Source of the DNA: Pantoea sp. At-9b
GTDB lineage: Bacteria > Pseudomonadota > Gammaproteobacteria > Enterobacterales > Enterobacteriaceae
Direction: 5' to 3'
NCBI RefSeq assembly: GCF_000175935.2
Contig: NC_014840.1
Span: forward strand, 124,001-188,000
Length of the DNA: 64,000 nucleotides
Shown here: positions 54,243 to 62,460 of the stretch, piece by piece
Numbering within the stretch: position 1 is the stretch's first letter
How the letters are laid out: the number at the start of each line of letters is the position of its first letter
The notes under the pieces: model-generated
Database searches by the model: none
The model's input: the letters and a program-made list of their open reading frames with translations, nothing else
What the model was told of the DNA's origin: nothing
Position numbers and translations under genes: made by a program

Positions 54243-55072
54243 GAGGTTCTCCCTTCAAAACGTGCCTGCCAGTAGCGGCCCAGCGTATTCACGGCAATCA
54301 CCGTCAGGGTAATAAACACCCCCGGCCAGACCGCGATCCACCAGGCGTTACGCAGGTAGTTCCGTCCTTCTGCCAACATCAGGCCCCACTCCGCCGTCGG
54401 CGGCTGCGGCCCCATGCCAAGGAAACTCAATCCCGCCGTACCAATAATCGCCGTCCCCAGCCCCAGCGTTGCCAGCGCAGGCACCTGCGCGATGGCATGC
54501 GGCAGGATATGACGAACGATCAGCGTAAAGCGCGACAAACCAAAGGTGCGCGCCTGTTCCACATAGCCGGAGGTCATCACGCGGTAGGTCTGCGCGCGCA
54601 CCACGCGGGCAAAGCGCGGTACCGAGGCCACGCCGAGCGCAATAATCAGGTTGTTGGTCCCGGGGCCGGTAAACGCAATCAGCATCAGCGCCAACAACAG
54701 ATCGGGAAAGGCTGAGATGACGTCAACCGCACGGCTCAACAGCTCGTCCAGCACACCGCGCGCCAGCGCGGCGGTTAAGCCCAGCAGCGTGCCGAACAGC
54801 ACCGCCAGCGCCATCGCCGCGACGCTGATCAGCAACGAATAACGGCTGCCGTAGATCACCCGAGTCAGCAGATCGCGCCCCAGTTGATCGGTGCCCAGCC
54901 AGTGCTGGGCCGAGGGCGGTAACTGCGCATTAACCGGATCGGCCAGCAGCGGGTCACTGGACGTCAGCCAGTGCGGTGCCACAACTGCCAATGCCACCAG
55001 CAGCAGATAGAGGATCGCGATCCCTACCGTGGCAGGCAGCGCGGCAGGAAAGCGTTGCAGGATGGCTTGCAT
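54239..55072 (-). CDS. Peptide-type ABC transporter permease, DppC family
   Basis: A 277-residue inner membrane protein showing AQHWLGTDQLGRDLLTRVIYGSR, about six spans and the coupling loop ARTFGLSRFTLIVRHILPHAIAQ. Its start shares a base with the DppB-type stop (TAATG). It is shorter at the N-terminus than its paralogues at 19674 and 34000. Confidence 0.93.
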   Translation of the reverse strand: MQAILQRFPAALPATVGIAILYLLLVALAVVAPHWLTSSDPLLADPVNAQLPPSAQHWLGTDQLGRDLLTRVIYGSRYSLLISVAAMALAVLFGTLLGLTAALARGVLDELLSRAVDVISAFPDLLLALMLIAFTGPGTNNLIIALGVASVPRFARVVRAQTYRVMTSGYVEQARTFGLSRFTLIVRHILPHAIAQVPALATLGLGTAIIGTAGLSFLGMGPQPPTAEWGLMLAEGRNYLRNAWWIAVWPGVFITLTVIAVNTLGRYWQARFEGRTS

Positions 55073-56061
55073 TATTTGCTCTCCCCACGCAAACGCGGAT
55101 CAATCCACAGCGCCAGAATGTCCACCAGCGTGCTCATCACCACGTAAATCAGCGCCGAGAGGATGGCAACCGCCAGCACCACCGGCAGATCCTTCGCCAG
55201 CACTGCATCCACCGTCAGCTTGCCGAGTCCGGGACGACCAAACACCTGTTCAGTGATCACCGCCCCACTCAACAGCCCTCCCACCAGCCAGCCGGTTAAG
55301 GTCACCGCAGGCAGGGCGGCGTGGCGCAACGCATGCCGCAGCCGAATCGTGGTTTCACCCACGCCCCAGGCGCGAAGTGTCAGGGTAAACGGGGACTCCA
55401 GCGCGCGTTCCAGTTCACGGCGCAGCACCTGCGCGATGACTGCCCCTTGGGCGAGGCCGAGCGACAATGCCGGGAGCACCAGCGAGGAGAGATGACGGTC
55501 GCCCGCCACCGGAAACCAGCGCAGCGTAAAGCTGAAGATAAACAGCAGGACGATCCCCATCCAGAACGAGGGCGTGGAGGCCAGCAACAGTTCCAGACCA
55601 TTGGCGATCCGGCGGCCCCAGCGCCGATGCGCCGTGGTCACCGCGATCGTTACGGCAAATACGGCACTGACCAGCAGCGCCGCAAGGGTGAGTTTCAGGG
55701 TGGGCCACAACTGCGTCGCCAGCAGTTGGCTTACCTCGGTGTTGAGGATGTAAGAACGTCCGAAATCGCCGTGCAGCACTCGCCACAGATAATGCAGATA
55801 CTGCCACCACAGCGGTTCGTTCAGCCCCCATTCAGCGCGGATCGCCGCCTCTATCGCCGGTGTGCGGATCTGCTCCCCAATCAGCAGGCTGACAATGTCG
55901 CCCGGAGCCAGATGCACCCCAAGAAACGCCAGGGTAACAGCCGCCCACAGCACCAGCACGCCACCGAGCAGGCGCGCAACGATGCGGCGCGCCAGTTCAC
56001 TGCGCCACAAAACTGGCCCTGGTGTTCTGGGGTTACGGGTAATGATGCTCTCCAGACTCAT
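55072..56061 (-). CDS. Peptide-type ABC transporter permease, DppB family
   Basis: A 329-residue inner membrane protein with HLAPGDIVSLLIGEQI, RAEWGLNEPLWWQYLHYLW, GDFGRSYILNTEV and the coupling loop TLRAWGVGETTIRLRHALRHAALP. ATG 56061 follows GGAGGCGAGG; an in-frame GTG four codons up is part of that ribosome site. It begins 15 bases after the binding protein gene. Confidence 0.93.
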   Translation of the reverse strand: MSLESIITRNPRTPGPVLWRSELARRIVARLLGGVLVLWAAVTLAFLGVHLAPGDIVSLLIGEQIRTPAIEAAIRAEWGLNEPLWWQYLHYLWRVLHGDFGRSYILNTEVSQLLATQLWPTLKLTLAALLVSAVFAVTIAVTTAHRRWGRRIANGLELLLASTPSFWMGIVLLFIFSFTLRWFPVAGDRHLSSLVLPALSLGLAQGAVIAQVLRRELERALESPFTLTLRAWGVGETTIRLRHALRHAALPAVTLTGWLVGGLLSGAVITEQVFGRPGLGKLTVDAVLAKDLPVVLAVAILSALIYVVMSTLVDILALWIDPRLRGESK

Positions 56062-56076
56062 CCTCGCCTCCACGTA

Positions 56077-57693
56077 TTAGTGTTCGCTCAGCCAGACGTC
56101 GTAGACGTTTTCCGGCATCTGTTTAAAACTGCGGAACCCGACACCGTGCACATAACTGGCCGCCGCAATCTGGTCTTCCGGTTCATACAACGGCACCGCC
56201 AACGCCTGCTGCGGCAGAGCATATTGCTGGAGCTGGCTGTAGAATTTACGGCGCTGATTGATATCCAGCGTGGCAGCAGCCTGGTCGAGCCAGCCGTTGA
56301 TTTCCGGGCTGTTGACGCGGCTGTAGTTAATCGGCCCACCGGCTTTTACCGGGCGGTAGTGGTTTTCGATATCGATGCCATCGGTCTCCGTGTTGGAGTT
56401 GGCAATCGAGCCAAACTTGCCGGTATTGCGCACCTCAACGTAAGTGCCGGAATCGACATAACGCAGCTTCAACTCCACGCCCAGACGCTGGCGGGCCTGT
56501 GCCTGAATGGCCTGCAACAACACATCACGCTGGTCACGCACCGTCGCCTGCGCCTGGATCACCTCAATACTCAGACGCTGGCCGTCTTTGGTGCGGAAAC
56601 CGTCGGCATCGCGCGTTTTCCAGCCCGCGTCATCGAGCAAGGCGTTGGCAGCCGCCGGATTGTTGCCATATTTTTCTTCCAGATCGTTGTTGTAGAGCGG
56701 ATCAATCGGTGAGGTGATGCCCCAGGCGCGGGTGCGCTCACCGCGATACACCGATTTGAGGGTCGGATCGATATCCAGACCCTGTAACAGTGCCTGACGC
56801 ACCTTCACATCTTGCGTCGGTCCATACTCCACGTTAAGGAACAGTGAATACGGCGTGCCGGTATTTAATGCGTGCTGGTAGGTGAAATCACTGCTGTCTT
56901 TAAACTCACCGGCATCGTTACCGGAGATCCCTTCAATCACATCCACCTGGCCGGACAGCAATGCCCCGGTACGCACTGACGATTCCGGCAAGAATCGGTA
57001 GGTGACACGGTCGAGATACGCCGCTCCCTGATGGTTCGCGGTGGCGGGTGCCCAGTTGTAGTGGGGATTTCTGACGAAGGTAACCTGTTGGCCTTTCTCG
57101 TAGCTTTCCAGAATAAAGGGACCGGTCCCGGCGATTTCCTTGCCGCCCGCTTTGAGCTGCGATGAGTGCCAACTGGCCGGAGCGAGGATTTGTAACTTAG
57201 CGGCGAAGGCGAGGAACGGTGAATAACCCTGCTTCAGGGTGATAGCGACCGTATGATCGTCCGGGGTGCTGATGGTGGCGATACGTGCGCCGATAGCGCA
57301 CAGGCTACTACCGGCACAATAGGCCGCGTCCTGCAAATGCCGGAAGTTCTCCGCCACCGCACTGGCATCAAGCTTTTCGCCGTTTGAGAACGTCACGTCA
57401 CGCCGCAGGTTAAAACGGTAGCTTTTACCGTCCGGGCTGGCCTCATAACTTTCCGCCAGCCAGGGCACAAAGCTGCCATCATTACGACGCGCCAACAACG
57501 ATTCCCAGACGTTACGCAGCACTACTTCTGCTTTCGACTGGCCATTGAGCTGGGGATTGAACGGTACGGGCTCGGTTTCAACCCCATAAGTCAAACTGCC
57601 GCCGCTACGCGGTTGCTCGGCGGCAAAAGTATGGGATGCACTTCCCAGCAGGCAAGAGAGACCCAGCGCGAGAGTCAAGGCATTCGCTTTCAT
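56077..57693 (-). CDS. Periplasmic binding protein of a peptide-type ABC transporter
   Basis: A 538-residue SBP family 5 precursor; the signal peptide ends at SHTFAAEQPRSG. It shows YGVETEPVPFNPQLNG, AESYEASPDGKSYRFNLRRDVTFSNG and GTGPFILESYEKGQQV. It lacks the two cysteines shared by the paralogues at 21511 and 35861, though it has another close pair (AAYCAGSSLCAIG). ATG 57693 is preferred to the one four codons upstream because AAGG precedes it. It lies 27 bases after the GNAT gene, within one operon. Confidence 0.93.
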   Translation of the reverse strand: MKANALTLALGLSCLLGSASHTFAAEQPRSGGSLTYGVETEPVPFNPQLNGQSKAEVVLRNVWESLLARRNDGSFVPWLAESYEASPDGKSYRFNLRRDVTFSNGEKLDASAVAENFRHLQDAAYCAGSSLCAIGARIATISTPDDHTVAITLKQGYSPFLAFAAKLQILAPASWHSSQLKAGGKEIAGTGPFILESYEKGQQVTFVRNPHYNWAPATANHQGAAYLDRVTYRFLPESSVRTGALLSGQVDVIEGISGNDAGEFKDSSDFTYQHALNTGTPYSLFLNVEYGPTQDVKVRQALLQGLDIDPTLKSVYRGERTRAWGITSPIDPLYNNDLEEKYGNNPAAANALLDDAGWKTRDADGFRTKDGQRLSIEVIQAQATVRDQRDVLLQAIQAQARQRLGVELKLRYVDSGTYVEVRNTGKFGSIANSNTETDGIDIENHYRPVKAGGPINYSRVNSPEINGWLDQAAATLDINQRRKFYSQLQQYALPQQALAVPLYEPEDQIAAASYVHGVGFRSFKQMPENVYDVWLSEH

Positions 57694-57720
57694 ATTACCC
57701 TTCATGGTTGCAGGTGTTTT

Positions 57721-58233
57721 TTAATGTGAGGTTGCGGCACCGGTATTAAATTCCTTTTTCAGAAAAACCAATGCTTCACCTAATGGATTGGTGCGATGAT
57801 AAAAAGGTTGATAGCCGCGACGCAGATAGAGATCGCTCAACCAGGGATGTTTTGTTGCGGTCGCCAAATAAACACCCGGTGCTTTTAATGTCTCTTTCAG
57901 CAATATTTCTTCGGCCCAGTTAATTATTTCCCGTCCATAGCCCTGGCCCTTAAAATCCGGGTCGACGGCAAACCAATGAATAAAGGGCAGTGATGAAGGG
58001 GCATTGTCATCCTGTTGCCACGGGAAACGCACGGTCAGCGTCGCCACGGCCCGTTTCCACTTGCGCAGCACCAGCACCGTTTCCTGCTCAATGGTGCGCC
58101 GCACCTGATCGACATTGCCCCTGGAAATGGTGAAATGGACATCCAGTGCCACCAGTGAGGCATAAGCGCGTTGTAATAATGCAAAAACCTCTTCCGCGTC
58201 GTCGGGGGTTGCCACCAGGATGGACTGACTCAT
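57721..58233 (-). CDS. GNAT family N-acetyltransferase
   Basis: A 170-residue acetyl-CoA-dependent acetyltransferase. The acetyl-CoA loop is in FAVDPDFKGQGYGREIINWAEE, and the last conserved part is LYLRRGYQPFYHR. It is the first gene of the eight-gene operon ending at 48765 and precedes the binding protein by 27 bases. ATG 58233 is preceded by GGAAGCGGAAATA. By analogy with SnaA/YtmI and YxeL, which N-acetylate S-modified cysteines before oxidative cleavage, it probably acetylates the amino group of the imported compound or its hydrolysis product. Detoxification of another amine is the main alternative. Confidence 0.88.
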   Translation of the reverse strand: MSQSILVATPDDAEEVFALLQRAYASLVALDVHFTISRGNVDQVRRTIEQETVLVLRKWKRAVATLTVRFPWQQDDNAPSSLPFIHWFAVDPDFKGQGYGREIINWAEEILLKETLKAPGVYLATATKHPWLSDLYLRRGYQPFYHRTNPLGEALVFLKKEFNTGAATSH

Positions 58234-58776
58234 TATTTCCGCTTCCATGTTAAATCATGGGGAAATTATCAAAATCCACCTGTGTAAAGTAAAATGAAAA
58301 GAATGAGAATGGTTTGTTAAAATGTGGGAATCAGACGGGAAGTGATGATATAAAAATAACGCATAAGGTAATGAGTAATCTTCTCTTCTTCTGGTTTTGA
58401 ACATCAGGAGGGAATACGGGCGGATTTTACTACTGGCATCCATGATGTCTGCAAGGCATCAGTTCCAGATAGAAAGAAACACCCCCAGCGGCTCATTCTG
58501 CCCCCTGACGTTTAACCAGGACGTTTATCCCGAGCGTGACGGCCCAAAACCCCTGTCTCTGAAGCCAATCGCGACCCTGCCATCGCCATCCGGTTATAAG
58601 TCACATTATATTGGATGTTCTTATCACCTGAGCTACCTCTGCATTATTTATCTTACTCGCCTTAAGTGGTTTTGAAAAAACAAAAATCTCTTATCAGGCT
58701 ATTCACATCTATAGCTTTATCAAACACATTTAATGTTATAAGTTAAAGGCGTGATGGCTTAGCACAGGTAACATAA
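58234..58776. other. AT-rich intergenic region without a recognised gene
   Basis: The left part should hold the promoter of the operon starting at 58233. A 92-codon plus-strand frame at 58397-58675 has no recognisable domain, no good ribosome site and unusual composition; I do not call it a gene. The right part, AT-rich, should hold the promoter of the diguanylate cyclase gene. Confidence 0.5.
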
Positions 58777-59670
58777 ATGCCCTTCAGATTACACAGCAAA
58801 TTAATTCATGAAGTCGGTAGTCCAAAAGGTCTTCTGTACAGGATGATAATTTCCTATGCATTCACCTTAGTGCTGGTGATAATTGCAGCAGCAAAACTCA
58901 AAACCGGCACATTGAATGTCAACATTTACTTTATAATTAACTTCCTAACGGTTTTTTTGCTCACCTGGTTTATCAGGAAGTCATTCAATATTCTCTCGCA
59001 AGACAGGCATCTGGCCACATTCAGAATAGGGCTTTTCCTCCTCCTCAATTCTACACTGGCGTCTACCGCAGGAGGCCTGAAAGTCATAGATCGCGACATG
59101 ACATCTCTCATCGCAGCGGTACTCTACGCACCCGCCATCTTATTGTTTATTCACTCATTTAATAGATTTATCTACTTTGTCAATGAACGGTACAGATCAG
59201 CGGTAGGCTTGTCGCTAACAGATGAGCTTACCCGTCTTCCTAACCGACGGCATATGAATATGAAATTACGTGATACCGAACAGATTGCAGGCATGTTTTG
59301 CATCATGGATATCGATGATTTTAAAAAGATAAATGATACATACGGGCATGAAGTCGGTGACAGCGTGCTCAAACAGACTGGAAATATACTCCGCCATTTC
59401 ATTAATGATAAAACGTTTATCGCGCGTTCCGGTGGAGAAGAGTTCTCCATCATCCTGACAGGTGATGGTCAATCAAAGGAGTGCATTGAGGAAATAAAAC
59501 ACGCGCTTTCGGCTATTTCAATTGATAATCATCCTGTCACATTTAGTTTCGGTGTTGCCGTGAAAAAGGAGCAACAAACTACATCATCGGCATTATCAGC
59601 TGCCGACTGCGCATTATACGACTCAAAAAGACATGGAAAAAATAGGATCACCTACCACGCCGCCAAATAA
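58777..59670 (+). CDS. Membrane-anchored diguanylate cyclase (GGDEF)
   Basis: A 297-residue protein with four predicted membrane spans in residues 20-130 and a C-terminal GGDEF domain. The domain shows LTDELTRLPNRR, DIDDFKKINDTYGHEVGD and the active-site motif GGEEF at 219-223, so it should make cyclic di-GMP from GTP. The inhibitory I-site position, RxxD four residues before the Arg of RSGGEEF, reads NDKT, so product inhibition is probably absent. The gene stands alone, is AT-rich and has no clear link to its neighbours. Cyclic di-GMP often controls adhesion, and an adhesin is encoded at 43998. Confidence 0.92.
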   Translation: MPFRLHSKLIHEVGSPKGLLYRMIISYAFTLVLVIIAAAKLKTGTLNVNIYFIINFLTVFLLTWFIRKSFNILSQDRHLATFRIGLFLLLNSTLASTAGGLKVIDRDMTSLIAAVLYAPAILLFIHSFNRFIYFVNERYRSAVGLSLTDELTRLPNRRHMNMKLRDTEQIAGMFCIMDIDDFKKINDTYGHEVGDSVLKQTGNILRHFINDKTFIARSGGEEFSIILTGDGQSKECIEEIKHALSAISIDNHPVTFSFGVAVKKEQQTTSSALSAADCALYDSKRHGKNRITYHAAK

Positions 59671-59716
59671 AATCAGTTAAGCACAACTCACGGATAATAA
59701 GGCTTTTCCTAAACCT

Positions 59717-59995
59717 TCAGTGACAAGCAAATATTTCTTCATGGCAAAGAAAAATGAAACAATGCCGCTGACCAGAGAAGAAAAGTTTCAAGCAACGGTA
59801 TATCTGCCAGGTCATGCCTGTGAATGATGATTGCTGAGCGCGGTATCGGCTGGCGGTCTGATCCAGCGCCGAGACAGATTCATCAGCAATGATCACCTGG
59901 GGCTGTACGGCCAGCGCCCGTGCGATGCAGATGCGTTGACGTTGGTCGCCTGAGAACTGATAGGGTAAGGCACTACACACGAATGCCTGCACCAT
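59717..59995 (-). pseudogene. Frameshifted remnant of a peptide-type ABC ATPase
   Basis: The first 45 codons read [20 protein letters not shown], then [17 protein letters not shown], which is the signature-to-Walker B stretch of DppF-type ATPases with Asp in place of the second Gly (SGDQRQ). After this the frame is lost, but another frame continues [10 protein letters not shown], matching the switch-histidine segment. The N-terminal Walker A part is missing. It is a decayed copy, probably left by a deletion that removed another transporter. Confidence 0.75.
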
Positions 59996-60000
59996 GATAG

Positions 60001-60039
60001 CGACGAACTCACACAGCTTGGGTTAACGTGAGTTCGTCG
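60001..60039. terminator. Strong stem-loop at the 3' end of the tartrate operon
   Basis: CGACGAACTCAC and GTGAGTTCGTCG pair perfectly over 12 bp around a 15-base loop, 22 bases beyond the stop of the hydrolase gene (60061, minus). No T-run follows on the minus strand, so it may act as a transcript end with Rho or as an RNA stabiliser. Confidence 0.6.
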
Positions 60040-60060
60040 TGGTGTTTATATTGTCTATGA

Positions 60061-60915
60061 CTACGAATTAAGTGACTGAATCGCCCTCAAACCCGCTACT
60101 CGATTCGATAAACGCCCTATCCCGCTGATTTCAACTTCGATCGTATCACCCTCTTGCATAAATAACGGTGGGTTGCGTTTCTTACCCACACCGCCCGGCG
60201 ATCCCGTAATAATCACATCCCCTGGATTAAGAGGGCTGAAACGAGAGATATAAGCAATAAGCTCTGCCACAGAACGCACCATATTTTGCGTTGAGTCGTG
60301 TTGCACCCGTTGCCCGTTCAGCCAGGTATTGATAGACAGCGTCTGAGGATTTGCAATTTCATCGCTGGTCACCATCCAAGGGCCAAATGCCCCGGTTCTC
60401 TGCCAGTTTTTCCCCGAGGTGAACCAGGTGTACTGCATATCACGCACCGAACCATCCATAAAGCAGCTGTAGCCAGCCACATACTCCAGCGCGTTGTTTC
60501 GGCTCACATTACTGGCATGCTTGCCAATTATGACCGCTAACTCACCTTCATAATCAAATTCATCGCTGCTCTCCGGCTTGCACAACTCGGTACTGTGGGC
60601 TGTCAGCGAATCTGGAAAACGCACGAACAACGTCGGAGCATCAATGGTTTGTTCAAACTCAATACGTTTATCCTGATAGTTCATACCCACACAGAATATT
60701 TTACCCGGGTTGTCGATCACCGGCAGAAAGGTGATTTCAGCCAAGGGAAACGCCGGAAATTGCCCATCAACGGGGTGCATATCGTGCAGAAAATTACTCA
60801 TCAAGGCGGTTTTTAAATCCGGGCAATGACGACCCAAATCATAAACTTGATCATTCTGATGATATCCCCACGTTCTTTTTCCACTATTGGGATGAATAAA
60901 ACTCAACAGTTTCAT
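60061..60915 (-). CDS. Fumarylacetoacetate hydrolase family protein
   Basis: A 284-residue enzyme with the FAH fold. The metal ligands Glu123, Glu125 (DYEGELAVIIG) and Asp154 (CFMDGSVRD) are present, with the C-terminal PGDVIITGSPGGVG. Family members cleave C-C bonds of beta-dicarbonyl acids, or act as oxaloacetate decarboxylase/tautomerase (FAHD1). As the last gene of the tartrate operon, 20 bases after ttdB, it could convert the oxaloacetate made by TtdAB to pyruvate, or keep it in the right tautomer. Both readings are inference from context. Confidence 0.9.
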   Translation of the reverse strand: MKLLSFIHPNSGKRTWGYHQNDQVYDLGRHCPDLKTALMSNFLHDMHPVDGQFPAFPLAEITFLPVIDNPGKIFCVGMNYQDKRIEFEQTIDAPTLFVRFPDSLTAHSTELCKPESSDEFDYEGELAVIIGKHASNVSRNNALEYVAGYSCFMDGSVRDMQYTWFTSGKNWQRTGAFGPWMVTSDEIANPQTLSINTWLNGQRVQHDSTQNMVRSVAELIAYISRFSPLNPGDVIITGSPGGVGKKRNPPLFMQEGDTIEVEISGIGRLSNRVAGLRAIQSLNS

Positions 60916-60935
60916 ATAAACCCTCAGCCATCAGG

Positions 60936-61544
60936 CTATTTAATAAATTTAACCTGCTGGTTAATCTCTTCAATAATGGGCAATTTCCGCTCATTATAAA
61001 CCTGCTTATTACCTTCGATCAGGTTGTTGCCTTCCGTATCAATTGAAATGATCAGTGGGCCAAATTCTTTCACCCGGCATACCCATAACGTCTCTGGCAT
61101 ACCTAAATCCCGCCACTGCGCATCCTCAATTTCTTCTACGCAGGTGGCCGCCAACACCGCACAACCGCCGGGGAATATCGCATGTACCGCTTTATGCTCA
61201 CGGCATCCCTGCTCGGTATTGGGCCCCATGCCGCCTTTGCCGACGATCAGCTTCACACCGGTTTTCTCAATAAATTCTTTTTCGAATTTTTCCATACGCA
61301 TACTGGTCGTCGGGCCAATTGAGATCATCTGGAACTGGTTGTCCCCTTGTTCGACGACGATCGGCCCAGCATGGAAGATGGCGAGGCCACGCAGATCCAC
61401 CGGAAGTTCACGGCCCAGTTCAATCAAACGACGGTGCGCCACATCGCGGCAGGTCACCAGCGTCCCGGTCAGGTAAACCACCTCGCCGGGTTTTAATGCC
61501 AGTAAATCTTCGTCTTTAATCGGTGTTGTCAGAATTTTTTTCAC
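60936..61544 (-). CDS. ttdB: L(+)-tartrate dehydratase beta subunit
   Basis: A 202-residue protein closely following E. coli TtdB in length and sequence: [14 protein letters not shown] at the start, [54 protein letters not shown] and [13 protein letters not shown]. With TtdA it forms the class I fumarase-type iron-sulfur dehydratase that converts L-tartrate to oxaloacetate. The start overlaps the ttdA stop by four bases (ATGA). A broader class I fumarase-like substrate range remains possible. Confidence 0.93.
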   Translation of the reverse strand: MKKILTTPIKDEDLLALKPGEVVYLTGTLVTCRDVAHRRLIELGRELPVDLRGLAIFHAGPIVVEQGDNQFQMISIGPTTSMRMEKFEKEFIEKTGVKLIVGKGGMGPNTEQGCREHKAVHAIFPGGCAVLAATCVEEIEDAQWRDLGMPETLWVCRVKEFGPLIISIDTEGNNLIEGNKQVYNERKLPIIEEINQQVKFIK

Positions 61545-62440
61545 AGTACCGCCCCCTTGTGAGACAGAATTTCATACGACAAATCAGCAGAGAAACGGAT
61601 GGCTCCACGTCGATGCGCCCAGCAGCCGGTCGATACCGCGACACCGATGGTGGAAGGATGGCGCGCCGAGGATTCAATATTGACGCCCATCACCGACGCA
61701 TTGCCGCCCAGCCCCTGAGGTCCCAGTCCGACCTGGTTCAGGCCCGCTTCCAGCAACCTTTCCATTTTTGCCGCATCAGCATTGGGATGGCATGAGTCGA
61801 CCGGGCGCAGGATGGCTTTTTTCGACAGCCGTGCTGCGGTCTCTACCGAGGTGGACACCCCTACACCCACCAGCAGCGGCGGACAGGCATTGATGCCGTA
61901 GGAGGTGATGACGTCAAACACGAACTGGTTCACCCCTTCATAGCCCTGACCGGGCATCAGCACTTTAGCCGCGCCGGGTAACGAGCAACCACCCCCTGCC
62001 ATATACACTTCAATGGTGCAGCCGTCGTCCTCTGGAATGATTTCCCAGTCCAGCCAGGGCACGCGCGAACCGGTATTGGTCCCGGTATTCTTTTCGACAA
62101 AGGTTTCCACCGCGTTATGACGCAAAGGTGCCTTCCGTGTCGCGGCCAAAGTGGCGCTCCGCAGCACCTCCTCAAGTTCACCGAGGTAAGGAAAACGCGC
62201 ACCCGCCGTAATAAAGTATTGAATCACGCCGGTGTCCTGGCAGGACGGGCGGTCCAGTTCATCTGCACGTTTCTGGTTTTCAAACATCGAGTCATAAACG
62301 GCGCAGGCTAAAGGGGCCGTCTCCTGCTCACGCAGCGCTTCCAGTTTTTTCATCACGTCCGTAGGCAGACGTTTACCGACGTAGCCCGTGAATCGGGTCA
62401 TGATGTCCGTCAGGTTTTCAACAGCATTTAATGTGCTCAC
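61541..62440 (-). CDS. ttdA: L(+)-tartrate dehydratase alpha subunit
   Basis: A 299-residue protein, close in length to the E. coli TtdA. The three cysteines that hold the 4Fe-4S cluster are in place: Cys67 (RPSCQDTG), Cys186 (INACPP) and Cys273 ([10 protein letters not shown]). Other shared parts are [22 protein letters not shown] and [15 protein letters not shown]. It begins 20 bases after the MFS gene and is translationally coupled to ttdB. The enzyme is oxygen-sensitive in its known form, so function may be largely anaerobic. Confidence 0.94.
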   Translation of the reverse strand: MSTLNAVENLTDIMTRFTGYVGKRLPTDVMKKLEALREQETAPLACAVYDSMFENQKRADELDRPSCQDTGVIQYFITAGARFPYLGELEEVLRSATLAATRKAPLRHNAVETFVEKNTGTNTGSRVPWLDWEIIPEDDGCTIEVYMAGGGCSLPGAAKVLMPGQGYEGVNQFVFDVITSYGINACPPLLVGVGVSTSVETAARLSKKAILRPVDSCHPNADAAKMERLLEAGLNQVGLGPQGLGGNASVMGVNIESSARHPSTIGVAVSTGCWAHRRGAIRFSADLSYEILSHKGAVL

Positions 62441-62460
62441 AAGGGTTCTCCGACAAGAAT

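Noticed and set aside
55321..56712. Long plus-strand open frame of 463 codons opposite the DppB-type permease and binding protein genes
   Set aside because: It lies wholly antisense to two well-supported genes in high-GC sequence, has low-complexity Gln/Arg-rich composition and no domain.
58397..58675. Plus-strand frame of 92 codons before the diguanylate cyclase gene
   Set aside because: No convincing ribosome site, no recognisable domain and odd composition; could be a decayed gene but I cannot support it.
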